Part shown: one piece after another, positions 1-7,800 of the stretch
Numbering within the stretch: the first letter of the stretch is position 1
Layout: the number at the start of each line of letters is the position of its first letter
DNA from: Roseomonas aerilata DSM 19363
GTDB lineage: Bacteria; Pseudomonadota; Alphaproteobacteria; Acetobacterales; Acetobacteraceae
Assembly: GCF_000711725.1 (NCBI RefSeq)
Contig: NZ_JONP01000004.1
Span: 229,700 to 293,699 of the forward strand
Length of the DNA stretch: 64,000 nt
Reading direction: 5' to 3'
Notes under the pieces: model-generated
What the model was told of the DNA's origin: nothing
The model's database searches: none
What the model saw: only the letters and a program-made list of their open reading frames with translations
Position numbers and translations under genes: made by a program

Positions 1-708
1 TTCGGCTTCCGCCGCCGGCACCAGCTCGTCCAGCTTCGGGTCATCCAGCCCGGTGAGCTTCACCGGTCCCGAACCCTCCGCCAGCAGGTGCAGCGCCGGC
101 TCCAGCACGTCGTAGGTGCCGAGGAACCCGCGCCCCGAGCCCACCGGCCAGGCCGCCGGCGTCACGTCCAGCGCCAGCGTCTTCTCGATCTCGTCCAGCA
201 GCTCGAAGACGTCCCGGCTCTCGCGGTCCATCTTGTTGATGAAGGTGATGATCGGAATGTCCCGCAGGCGGCACACCTCGAACAGCTTGCGCGTCTGCGC
301 CTCGATGCCCTTGGCCGCGTCGATCACCATGACAGCCGCGTCCACGGCCGTCAGCGTGCGATAGGTGTCCTCCGAGAAGTCCTCGTGGCCCGGCGTGTCC
401 AGCAGGTTGAACACCACCCCGTCCCGCTCGAAGGTCATCACGGAGGTCGCGACCGAGATGCCGCGATCCTGCTCGATCTTCATCCAGTCCGAGCGCGTGC
501 GCCGCCGGTCGCCCTTGGCGCGCACCTGCCCCGCCAACTGGATGGCGCCGCCGCGCAGCAGCAGCTTCTCCGTCAGCGTGGTCTTGCCGGCGTCAGGGTG
601 GGCGATGATGGCGAAGGCCCGGCGCCGCGCGGCCTCGCGCGCGACCGCCGTGCTCGCAGGATCGGCAGGGGCCGACTCAAGGGCCTCGATCGGGGTGGTC
701 TGGTCCAT
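1..708 (-). CDS. prfC: Peptide chain release factor 3 (RF3), N-terminal part, cut by window start
   Basis: RF3 is a translational GTPase that removes RF1/RF2 from the ribosome after peptide release. Reading from the ATG at 706-708, 236 residues are visible. They include the P-loop [13 protein letters not shown], the G3 element DTPGHEDF and the G4 element NKMDR, in the order expected of an EF-G-like G domain. The HPDAGKTT form of the P-loop and the RGG-insert region that follows ([11 protein letters not shown]) are typical of RF3 rather than EF-G. Roughly half of a usual 520-540 residue protein is seen; the beta-barrel and C-terminal domains lie outside the window. The gene stands alone, with an MFS gene downstream of its start on the same strand. 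Confidence 0.93.
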   Translation of the reverse strand, partial: MDQTTPIEALESAPADPASTAVAREAARRRAFAIIAHPDAGKTTLTEKLLLRGGAIQLAGQVRAKGDRRRTRSDWMKIEQDRGISVATSVMTFERDGVVFNLLDTPGHEDFSEDTYRTLTAVDAAVMVIDAAKGIEAQTRKLFEVCRLRDIPIITFINKMDRESRDVFELLDEIEKTLALDVTPAAWPVGSGRGFLGTYDVLEPALHLLAEGSGPVKLTGLDDPKLDELVPAAEAE

Positions 709-796
709 GCCCGCTATCTGGCGAGAATGGCGCCCCGCTGCAACGCATAAGGCCGCAACCCCCGGGAACGCGGCGCACAGGGCTCGGCCACGCCGC

Positions 797-1978
797 TCAG
801 CCGTAACGCCGCCGCAACTGGTTGAGCCCCAGCGCCATCACCGCGCCGAACAGGATCACCAGCGTCACCGGCAGCGGCGTTCCATCGGCAAAGATCCCCA
901 CCCCCATGCTGCCGAGCGCCGCGACGGAGAACTGCATCGTCCCCAGCAGGGCCGAGGCAGTGCCCGCTCGCTGCCCGTGCCGCGCCAGCGCTCCCACGGC
1001 CGAATTCGGCAGCACGAGGCTGCTCGAACTCAGCAGGAGCACCACGGGCGGGAAAACACCCCAGATCCCACCCCAGCCGGTCACCGCGCAGACCACCAGC
1101 AGCACCGAAGCCGCGAGAACCCCGAGCGTGGCCGCCGTCAGCACCCGCCCCGGCCGGAAGCGCGCGGCCAGCATCGGATTGAGCTGCGCCCCCCCGATGA
1201 ACCCCGCCGCCGAGGCCCCGAAGATCACCGCGAACTGGCCCGGCGTGATCCCGAAATGCTCGATGTAGATGGCCGGCGCCCCGCTGATATAGGCGAAGAC
1301 GCAGAACATGACGGCCGAGCCCAGCAGCGCGTGGGTAACGAAAACCGGCTCCGACAGCACGCGCCAGTAGCCCCGGAACAGCGCGAAGAAGCCCAGCCGC
1401 AGCCGCCGCTCCACCGGCAGCGTGTCCGGCAGCAACCGCCAGACGAGAAAGCAGGACAGCGCGCCGTAGAACGCCATCACCCAGAAGATCGAGCGCCACC
1501 CGGCCACCCCCAGCAGCAGCCCGCCGAGCGAGGGCGCGAGGATTGGCGCCGCCCCCATGACGAGGATCAGCCGCGACATCAGCCGCGCCGCCTCCAGCCC
1601 CGTCGCCATGTCGCGCACGATAGCCCGCGGAATAACGGCACTCGCCGAGGCGCCGAAGGCCGCCAGGCCCCGGAACACCGCGAGCCAGCCCATATCGGGC
1701 GCCAGCGCGCAGCCGATGGAGGCAGCGGTATAGACCAGCGTGCCTACCATCAGCGGCCCCCGCCGCCCGAAGCGGTCGGCCAGGCTGCCCTGCGTCACCT
1801 GCCCCACGGCGAGCCCGATGAACCAGGTGGCCAGCGTCACCTGCGCGCTGCCCGCGCCCGTCTGGAACTCCGCCTCCAGCGTCGGGAAGGCCGGGAGATA
1901 CATGTCCGTGGAGATCGGGTTGATCGCCGTGAGGAAGCCAAGCAGCAGGGGAAGCCAGGACGGCATGGGATCCTTCAT
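797..1978 (-). CDS. MFS multidrug efflux transporter, Bcr/CflA type
   Basis: A 393-residue inner-membrane protein with about 12 hydrophobic segments. The N-terminal stretch ([14 protein letters not shown] around residues 20-33) is the signature opening of the Bcr/CflA subfamily of 12-TM drug:proton antiporters. The loop motif [11 protein letters not shown] (near residue 65-75) is the MFS motif A between TM2 and TM3. Family members export bicyclomycin, chloramphenicol, sulfonamides or cysteine; the substrate here cannot be told. The start may be Met1 or Met5. It is divergent from a small Cys-containing gene, and a Fur-like AT-rich palindrome lies in the shared upstream region. Confidence 0.9.
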   Translation of the reverse strand: MKDPMPSWLPLLLGFLTAINPISTDMYLPAFPTLEAEFQTGAGSAQVTLATWFIGLAVGQVTQGSLADRFGRRGPLMVGTLVYTAASIGCALAPDMGWLAVFRGLAAFGASASAVIPRAIVRDMATGLEAARLMSRLILVMGAAPILAPSLGGLLLGVAGWRSIFWVMAFYGALSCFLVWRLLPDTLPVERRLRLGFFALFRGYWRVLSEPVFVTHALLGSAVMFCVFAYISGAPAIYIEHFGITPGQFAVIFGASAAGFIGGAQLNPMLAARFRPGRVLTAATLGVLAASVLLVVCAVTGWGGIWGVFPPVVLLLSSSSLVLPNSAVGALARHGQRAGTASALLGTMQFSVAALGSMGVGIFADGTPLPVTLVILFGAVMALGLNQLRRRYG

Positions 1979-2082
1979 CCGGTCTGGGCGTCATTGCTGC
2001 GCCGCAGCAGGGCACTTGGAAAGCCCATTTTTCCGCATGGCGCCCCATCCTCCGCCGACCGGTGCCGCATCTGTCTTGCGAA

Positions 2083-2097
2083 CGATTATCATTATCG
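2083..2097. promoter_or_regulatory. Fur-like iron box between divergent genes
   Basis: The sequence CGATTATCATTATCG is a striking AT-rich island in 70% GC surroundings. It matches the right 14 bases of the classical 19-base Fur box (TGATAATCATTATC) at 12 of 14 positions. It sits 37 bases before the ATG of the downstream plus-strand gene and about 105 bases before the divergent MFS gene. Fur, Mur or Zur operators share this pattern. The left half of the 19-mer is not conserved, so the assignment is tentative. Confidence 0.4.
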
Positions 2098-2133
2098 CCA
2101 AACTCCGGCCGCGTCCCCACAGGAGAATCACCC

Positions 2134-2580
2134 ATGACCACCCGCGGCCTTCCCACCTGGCCCTGGAGCGGCGCCGCCCCGGAGGACCTCCCCCCGGCCG
2201 AGTCCGTCCTCCTGGATGCCGCCCGCGGCTGGGTCGAGGCCACGCGCGAAGGACGCCCTCCGCTTCCCGCCCTGCGCCTGCCCCTGGCCACGGAGGGAAT
2301 CGAGGCCGCCGCCCCCGTGCTCGAAGCGGTCCTGCGCGGCCTCGCCTGTCCGGGATCCATGGGCTGCCGCCTCTGCCCGCGCCTCACGCCGGCCGAATCG
2401 GCGCTGCTGATGGGCCTCGCCCTCGCCCAGCGCGCCACCCGCCGGGAAGCGCTCGCGGGTTTTCTGCGCCTGGCGCCCCCGGCCGCGGCCTACTCGGCCC
2501 TTGGCCCGGCGCTGACGGTCGGCCTCATGCTCCGCCGCGCCGGCCTGCTTCTCGCGAACCCGCTGCGCACCGAATCCTGA
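2134..2580 (+). CDS. Small hypothetical protein with a Cys cluster, possibly iron-regulated
   Basis: A 148-residue protein of unrecognised family. The ATG at 2134 is preferred over the upstream in-frame Met at 2062 because AGGAGA stands 8 bases before it. The protein is rich in Ala, Leu and Pro, has no convincing membrane span or signal peptide, and looks mostly helical. Its one notable feature is CPGSMGCRLCPRLTPAE (about residues 71-87), giving three cysteines spaced Cx5Cx2C that could hold a metal or Fe-S centre. The Fur-like box just upstream suggests expression under iron limitation; that link is inference. Confidence 0.6.
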   Translation: MTTRGLPTWPWSGAAPEDLPPAESVLLDAARGWVEATREGRPPLPALRLPLATEGIEAAAPVLEAVLRGLACPGSMGCRLCPRLTPAESALLMGLALAQRATRREALAGFLRLAPPAAAYSALGPALTVGLMLRRAGLLLANPLRTES

Positions 2581-2625
2581 GCGCGCGCACCGCGCCGCCG
2601 GTCATCACCGGCGGCGCGTCGAGCT

Positions 2626-3222
2626 TCACCAGCGGCGGGACTGCCCGCAGTCGAGATGGACGAAGCCGTCGCGCCGATAGAGCCCGACGCCGCCCAGCCC
2701 CATCGTCGCCGCCAGCCGCGCCATCCCCATGGACTCGCGCCCGGGCAGCCGCATGTCGCCGGCCATGCCCGACATGTGCAGCGACACCGTCGAGACCCGC
2801 GAGTTGCGCCGGTCCAGCGCCGCGTTCGTCTCGGGTGCGCGGTAGCCGCTGATCACCTCGAAGGCCTCGGTCGCCTCCATCCGCGCGGCAACGGCGTTCA
2901 TCACGTCGAAAAGCCGCGGGTCCATCGGCGTCACCTCCTCGCGCGAGAGGTCGCGGAAAACCCAGTCGAGCTTGCTCAGCGCGTCCGCCACGTAGCGCCC
3001 GTCGGCGAAATAGACGCCCGAGAAGGAATCGCTCGTATAGGCGCGCCGCACCGTCAGCCGCCGGGCGCCGCGCGCCACCTGCGCCTCCGCACCCCCCGGC
3101 ACCGCCGCACAGGCCATCAGCCCCAGCCCGGCGCCCAGCAGATTGCGCCGCCCGAGCACGCCGCCCGCGCAGCAATCGCAGGCCGGTTCCTTCGGCCGGT
3201 TGCCCCCGAACACCCGCATCAC
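2626..3222 (-). CDS. DUF882/YcbK-like periplasmic M15-type peptidase
   Basis: A 198-residue exported protein. The N-terminus carries GRRNLLGAGLGLMA, a twin-arginine (Tat) signal, followed by an AEA-type cleavage region. The mature part has the DUF882 (peptidase M15-like) pattern: the ISGYR strand, then SLHMSGMAGDMR with the His and Asp metal ligands, and FVHLD with the second His near the C-terminus. Such proteins resemble D,D-carboxypeptidases of the VanX/YcbK fold and act on peptidoglycan, although activity is seldom shown. Its ATG overlaps the stop of the upstream L,D-transpeptidase by 4 bases, so the two are translationally coupled, as in many Proteobacteria. Confidence 0.88.
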   Translation of the reverse strand: MMRVFGGNRPKEPACDCCAGGVLGRRNLLGAGLGLMACAAVPGGAEAQVARGARRLTVRRAYTSDSFSGVYFADGRYVADALSKLDWVFRDLSREEVTPMDPRLFDVMNAVAARMEATEAFEVISGYRAPETNAALDRRNSRVSTVSLHMSGMAGDMRLPGRESMGMARLAATMGLGGVGLYRRDGFVHLDCGQSRRW

Positions 3223-4760
3223 CGCGCCGTCCCCATGGCCACCCGCGTTCCCACCCGGTCCATCTCCCGCGCATAGGCGAGATCGAGCCCGTAGATATCC
3301 GGCCGCACCCGCGCCTTCCCGCCCTCGACCGTCACGGTGCTGTAGTGCAGCCGCACCGGAAGGCTGCGCCGGAGCGACACGCCCTGGGTCTGGTGGCTGT
3401 CATAGGTCCGCTGGATCCGCGCCGAGTCCCAGCCCATTCCCTCGAGCACGACGGCGAGCAGCGCGTCCGGCTGCGCGAGCCGGATGCAGCCCGACGAGAA
3501 GGCCCGGTCCGGCCTGTTGAACAGGCCCCGGTCCGGCGTGTCGTGCAGGTAGATGTCGTCGGAGTTTGGCATGATGAACTTGATCCGTCCGAGCGCGTTG
3601 CCGTCGCCGGCATCCTGTCGGATGAGGTAGGGAAAACGGTCCGCCCGGACGGCGGACCAGTCCACGGTGGCGGGATCGACCTGCACCCTCTCGCCCCCCA
3701 CGACGGAGTAGAGGCGAAAGCCCTTCGCGGTCATCCCCGCCGGGTCGCGGCGGAAGCGGGGCAGCAGGTCCTCTCGCGCGTTGCGCTCGGGCACGCCCCA
3801 GACTGGGTTGAACTGCACGGTGGTCAGGCGCGCGCGCATCGTCGGCGTCGCCCGCGCGGGCTTGCCGACCACGACGTTCATCTTCAGCAGCGCCCGCTCG
3901 CCCTCGAAGACGGTCAGCAGGAACTCGGGGATGTTCACCTCGATGCGGCGCTCCTCGCCCGGCCGCGCCGCGTTGCGCCGCATGTCGAGCGCCGCCCGCA
4001 ACTGCGCCACCCGCGCCGAGGCCGGGCGGTTCAGCAGCCCCTGGCTGATCGCGCCCACCCGCCCGTCCGGCTCCACCCCGTTCGCCGCCTGCCAGCGCCG
4101 CACCGCGGCCTCCAGGGCCGCGTCATAGGTGGCGCCGCCGTCACGCGCCGCGGCCAGCACCGGGTCCTCGGCCCGCAGCCGCGCCCGCAGCAAGGGCACG
4201 CGCACCGCATCCACCAGCCCGGGGTCGAGCGTGGAGACCCCCGATGGAATCGGCTGCCACCCGCCGGCCGAGACCATTCCCGCCGCCCGCGCCAGCTCCG
4301 CCCGCAGCGCCGTCGCGCCTTCCGGCAGGTCGGCCGCGCGGTCGATCACCCGCGCGGGCTCGGGCGCCCCCACCAGCTCGGCCTGCCAGTGCGCGAAGTC
4401 GGCGGCGACCGGATCCCGCAGGATATCGCCCCGTCCCGGCGGCTGCCGCAGCCGGCCGAGAACAAGGTCGCCCATGGCCGCATTCGCCGCGTGGTAGGTC
4501 GCCGCATGGAAGGCCGCGGGATCGGAGGTGGCCAGCGCATCCGGCGGAACCGCGTAGGCGGCCGGATCCAGCCCCTCCGCCGCCAGGCGCCGCAGCCGCG
4601 CCGCCAGCCGATAGACCGACTCCCAGCCCTGCGGCCCCGGCCCGGCCGGCTGCACGGGCGGCGTCTCCGCCGCGTCGGCCGCCGTCGCGGCGAACTGCGC
4701 GCGGCCGATCGCGGGCAGAAGTCCGGCCATCAGGCCGCCGAGGGCATCGCGTCTGCGCAT
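3219..4760 (-). CDS. Murein L,D-transpeptidase, YcbB/LdtD-like
   Basis: A 513-residue secreted enzyme that forms 3-3 cross-links in peptidoglycan. The start has MRRRDALGGLMAGLL, a Tat-like or Sec signal. An N-terminal scaffold domain (about 40-190) is followed by a PG-binding-1-like repeat (ALEAAVRRWQAANGVEPDGRVG, quoted in part around 210-240). The catalytic YkuD domain follows, with the motif YLHDTPDRGLF and then the nucleophile region FSSGCIRL (about residue 425). The His and Cys of the catalytic centre are both present. Length is shorter than E. coli YcbB (615) but within the range of alphaproteobacterial homologues. It forms a two-gene unit with the DUF882 protein downstream. Confidence 0.92.
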   Translation of the reverse strand: MRRRDALGGLMAGLLPAIGRAQFAATAADAAETPPVQPAGPGPQGWESVYRLAARLRRLAAEGLDPAAYAVPPDALATSDPAAFHAATYHAANAAMGDLVLGRLRQPPGRGDILRDPVAADFAHWQAELVGAPEPARVIDRAADLPEGATALRAELARAAGMVSAGGWQPIPSGVSTLDPGLVDAVRVPLLRARLRAEDPVLAAARDGGATYDAALEAAVRRWQAANGVEPDGRVGAISQGLLNRPASARVAQLRAALDMRRNAARPGEERRIEVNIPEFLLTVFEGERALLKMNVVVGKPARATPTMRARLTTVQFNPVWGVPERNAREDLLPRFRRDPAGMTAKGFRLYSVVGGERVQVDPATVDWSAVRADRFPYLIRQDAGDGNALGRIKFIMPNSDDIYLHDTPDRGLFNRPDRAFSSGCIRLAQPDALLAVVLEGMGWDSARIQRTYDSHQTQGVSLRRSLPVRLHYSTVTVEGGKARVRPDIYGLDLAYAREMDRVGTRVAMGTAR

Positions 4761-4824
4761 GGCGGAGGCATAGCCCCCAAGACGGCGCGATGCCAGCCGA
4801 ATGCGCGCCCGGACAGCACGCTGT

Positions 4825-5055
4825 TCAGGGCGAAATAAGCCACCCGATCAGCATGATGACGGCGGCGGCGATGAGGATCGCCTTCACGAGGGTCCACCAC
4901 TCCCCCCGCTTGTCCGTCACCTCCTCGGGATGGGCCACCCCGCGCGGCGCGCGATGGGGCCGCTCGGCCATTCCAGGCGGCGCCGCGACGTTGCTGCGCT
5001 CGGCCACCGCGTCGCGCAGGATCTCATCCCTGCTTCGGACCGGATCCTCGGGCAT
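4825..5055 (-). CDS. Small single-span membrane protein
   Basis: A 76-residue protein. The ATG at 5053-5055 is chosen over the far-upstream Met at 5289 because GGAAGGAAG lies just before it and the upstream extension is compositionally random. The first 50 residues are polar (RDEILRDAVAERSNVA). A C-terminal hydrophobic helix (LVKAILIAAAVIMLIGWLI) ends two residues before the stop, suggesting a tail-anchored topology. No family is recognised. It lies upstream of the L,D-transpeptidase on the same strand with a 64-base gap, so co-transcription is possible. Confidence 0.65.
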   Translation of the reverse strand: MPEDPVRSRDEILRDAVAERSNVAAPPGMAERPHRAPRGVAHPEEVTDKRGEWWTLVKAILIAAAVIMLIGWLISP

Positions 5056-5299
5056 GCTGCTTCCTTCCCGATTCGGGCTCGCGGCCCGTTCATCCAAAAA
5101 GATAGCCCGGCCCTCGCCGCGTTCCGGCCGCTTCCAGGAGAACCCCGGGGACTCGCGCAACGGGATGGGGCCCCGCGACGCGTAATGGACCCCAAAGCGC
5201 GCAGGTGATCCAGCGACCACCTCGGAGCGAAGCCTGCCCGCGATGGTTTTCGACCCGCACCCGCTTGATCCGGCCGCGCAACCCCGCAACCCTGGCCGA

Positions 5300-7009
5300 A
5301 TGTCATGGCAAGACCCCGGCAGCGATCAGGCCCATAGCTGGGCGGGCGTCACCCGTTTCCTGGAGGGGCGCATCCCGCCGGGCGGAAAGGTCGTCGCGCC
5401 CGATGCGCTGGCCGCGGTGCTCGGCCCCCTTTCGCCACCCGACCCGGCGGACCTGCCGGACTGGGCCGTCGTCTCCCTCGCCGAGGCCGACGCCCTCCCG
5501 CCTGCCCTCCTGCGCCGCCTGCTCGCGGAAACCACGCCCGTCTTCGCCGACGATGCCCACGTCGTCTTTGCCCGCCGCCCGACCTTCGGCCTGCCCAACC
5601 TGCGCGGCGCGGCGGCGGTGCGAAGCCTCGCCGCGCGCCCCGCAGACAAGCTGCCGGCGCCGAAGGGAGTGGGCCTTCCAACCGCCACGCCACCCGGCGC
5701 GGGCCGCCCGGCCTTCCCGCCCGCCCTGGGCCTCCCCCCGGCGGCACCCGGCCACCCGCCGGGCCTTCCCCTGGGCCGCCCCCCTCTGCCCGCGTCGCTT
5801 CCGCCTCGTCCGGTGCCCTTCGCGCCCTCCGCCCCTGCGGAGGAACGCTTCGCACCGGAGCCCCCGCCCTTCCCTGCTCCCGGCGTGGAGGAACGGTTCG
5901 AAACGATTCCCCCGCCTTTCGACCCGCCACCCTTCCCGGCCCCGAGCGCGGAGGAACGCTTCGTGCCAGTGCCGCCGCCCTTCCCTGCTCCCACCACGGA
6001 AGAGCGCTCCCAGCCGGAACCGCCGCCCTTCGAGTTGCCGCCCCTCCCGTCGCCGGTCGCCGAGGAGCACCCGGCCTCAGTTCCCGTGCCCCTTGATGCG
6101 CCGCACTTAGCCGCCCCGCCCGCGGCCGTGGAGGCTGCCGCGCTCTCGGCTCCGCCGCCGGTCCTCCCAACCGCCGCCGCGCCCGCCGAGGCGGATCGCT
6201 CCGCGCCTCATCCACTGGCTCTCGAGCCGGCAGCTCTCCCCCACCCCGTCACGGCCGCAAAGAAGCCCCCCGCGATCGAACCACCGCCCGCCCCCACGGG
6301 GGCGGAGCCAGCCGCGCCGGCCGTCGAACCAGTTCCGGCACCGAACGACCCACCGCCCGCCCCAACGCCGCCGGCCGGGCCGCCCGCCCGCATCCCCGCT
6401 GCCCCCGCAAGTCCGCCCCAGCCCGCCCTCAACGCCCCGCCCTCGAAGGGCGGCCCAGGCTGGGGCGGCCTCCCGCTGCGCGTCGGAGCACTTCTCGGGC
6501 CGCTTCACGGCCGCCGCGTCGGCGCGGCCGGGGCGCATGCGAACGGCACCGCCATGGCCCTTGCCGCCGCCTCGCTCCCACCCGCCGCCATGCTCTTCAG
6601 CGCCGCCGGGGACCTGCCGGAGGCCGCGCTCGACGCCGCCCTTCTCCTCGCGGAGGACGCGCCGGGCGCCGAGGCCGCGAGGATCGCCCGCCTGTTGCGC
6701 CCCGGTGGCCTTGCCCTGCTGGTGGCGGAGAACGCCGGTTCGCTCGGCCGCCGCCTCGCCGCTGCTCTCGGCCGCCCCGTCCCGCCCGGCGGGAGCACGG
6801 CGGAGGCCCTGCGCGGGGCGGCCCATGCCGCCGGCCTCCAGCCGCTGCGCCTCGAAGGCCACCTGCTCGACGCCTGGCGCGCCACCGCCGACGCGCCGCC
6901 CTACGGGCTCGGCCCGATGGATGCCGCCGCCGCGCTGCTCGAGGAGGCCGGACAGGACGCCGGCCCCCGCCACGCCGCTTGGCTCCTCCTTCTCGCCCGC
7001 AAGCCCTGA
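5300..7009 (+). CDS. Proline-rich repeat protein with a degenerate methyltransferase-like C-terminus
   Basis: A 569-residue protein if started at the ATG at 5300 (an in-frame Met at 5243 would add 19 residues). The N-terminal 100 residues form a small globular region. Residues about 130-400 are extremely rich in Pro and Ala and include a tandem repeat in which AEERF-type units alternate with PPPFPAP (about 190-270). The last 170 residues (ALLLAEDAPG..ARIARLLRPGGLALLVAENAG) look like the second half of a Rossmann class-I methyltransferase, as in family members that place a LRPGG turn after strand 5. The SAM-binding first motif is not visible, so activity is doubtful. No function is assigned. 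Confidence 0.6.
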   Translation: MSWQDPGSDQAHSWAGVTRFLEGRIPPGGKVVAPDALAAVLGPLSPPDPADLPDWAVVSLAEADALPPALLRRLLAETTPVFADDAHVVFARRPTFGLPNLRGAAAVRSLAARPADKLPAPKGVGLPTATPPGAGRPAFPPALGLPPAAPGHPPGLPLGRPPLPASLPPRPVPFAPSAPAEERFAPEPPPFPAPGVEERFETIPPPFDPPPFPAPSAEERFVPVPPPFPAPTTEERSQPEPPPFELPPLPSPVAEEHPASVPVPLDAPHLAAPPAAVEAAALSAPPPVLPTAAAPAEADRSAPHPLALEPAALPHPVTAAKKPPAIEPPPAPTGAEPAAPAVEPVPAPNDPPPAPTPPAGPPARIPAAPASPPQPALNAPPSKGGPGWGGLPLRVGALLGPLHGRRVGAAGAHANGTAMALAAASLPPAAMLFSAAGDLPEAALDAALLLAEDAPGAEAARIARLLRPGGLALLVAENAGSLGRRLAAALGRPVPPGGSTAEALRGAAHAAGLQPLRLEGHLLDAWRATADAPPYGLGPMDAAAALLEEAGQDAGPRHAAWLLLLARKP

Positions 7010-7068
7010 TGGCCGGATAGGCCTGCTCGTGTAGTCTGCGCGCCGAGAACGGAGGGAAGGCCCGGCGC

Positions 7069-7788
7069 ATGACCTGGTCCATCGTCGCCCACGACCCCGC
7101 CACGGGCGCCTTCGCCGTGGCCGTCACCACCTGCAGCTTCGCGGTCGGCGCCTCCTGCCCGCATGTCCGAGCCGGGGTCGGCGCCGTCTCCACCCAGTCC
7201 TTCACCAACCGCTATCTCGGCCCCGCCGTCCTCGACGGCATGGCGCGCGGCCTGCCGCCGGGCGCCGCGATCGAGGGCGCACTGGCCGGCGACGAGGGCC
7301 GTCACCTCCGCCAGGTGCATGCCGTGGACCGCTTCGGCCGCAGCGCCGCCTTCACGGGCGCGAACTGCGTCGAATGGGCCGGCGACCGCGCCATGGCCGG
7401 CTTCTCGGTTGCCGGGAACATGCTGGCGGGCCCGGCCGTGGTGAACGACACCGTCGCCGCCTTCACGATCAACGCGGACATGCCCCTGCCCGAGCGCCTC
7501 TCCCTCGCCCTCGACGCCGGCGAGGCCGCGGGGGGCGACCGCCGCGGCCGCCAGTCCGCCGCCATGCGGCTGGTCACGACCGAGGACTTCCCCGACCTCG
7601 ACATCCGCGTGGATGACCACCCCGAGCCACTGGCCGAACTGCGCCGCCTCCTGGCCATCTGGCGCCGCGACCGCGCGCCCTTCCTCGACCGCCAGCCGCG
7701 CAAGGGAAACCCCAGCGGCATCGCCGACATGGAGGCGATCGAGGCCGCCTGGACAGCGGCCGGCCTCGACCTCCGCTTCAGGCGCTAG
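7069..7788 (+). CDS. DUF1028 family protein (Ntn-hydrolase-like)
   Basis: A 239-residue protein that matches DUF1028 from end to end. It opens MTWSIVAHDPATGAFAVAV and has the CPHVRAGVGAVSTQ stretch, GRSAAFTG and FSVAGNMLAG elements, and ends with a short helical extension (IADMEAIEAAW) typical of the longer members. DUF1028 proteins share the Ntn-hydrolase fold and are sometimes fused to peptidoglycan-binding domains. The reaction is not established. The residue after Met1 is Thr, which could act as an N-terminal nucleophile if Met is removed; that is inference. It stands alone, convergent with the GGDEF-EAL gene. Confidence 0.85.
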   Translation: MTWSIVAHDPATGAFAVAVTTCSFAVGASCPHVRAGVGAVSTQSFTNRYLGPAVLDGMARGLPPGAAIEGALAGDEGRHLRQVHAVDRFGRSAAFTGANCVEWAGDRAMAGFSVAGNMLAGPAVVNDTVAAFTINADMPLPERLSLALDAGEAAGGDRRGRQSAAMRLVTTEDFPDLDIRVDDHPEPLAELRRLLAIWRRDRAPFLDRQPRKGNPSGIADMEAIEAAWTAAGLDLRFRR

Positions 7789-7800
7789 GCACAACGGCGC

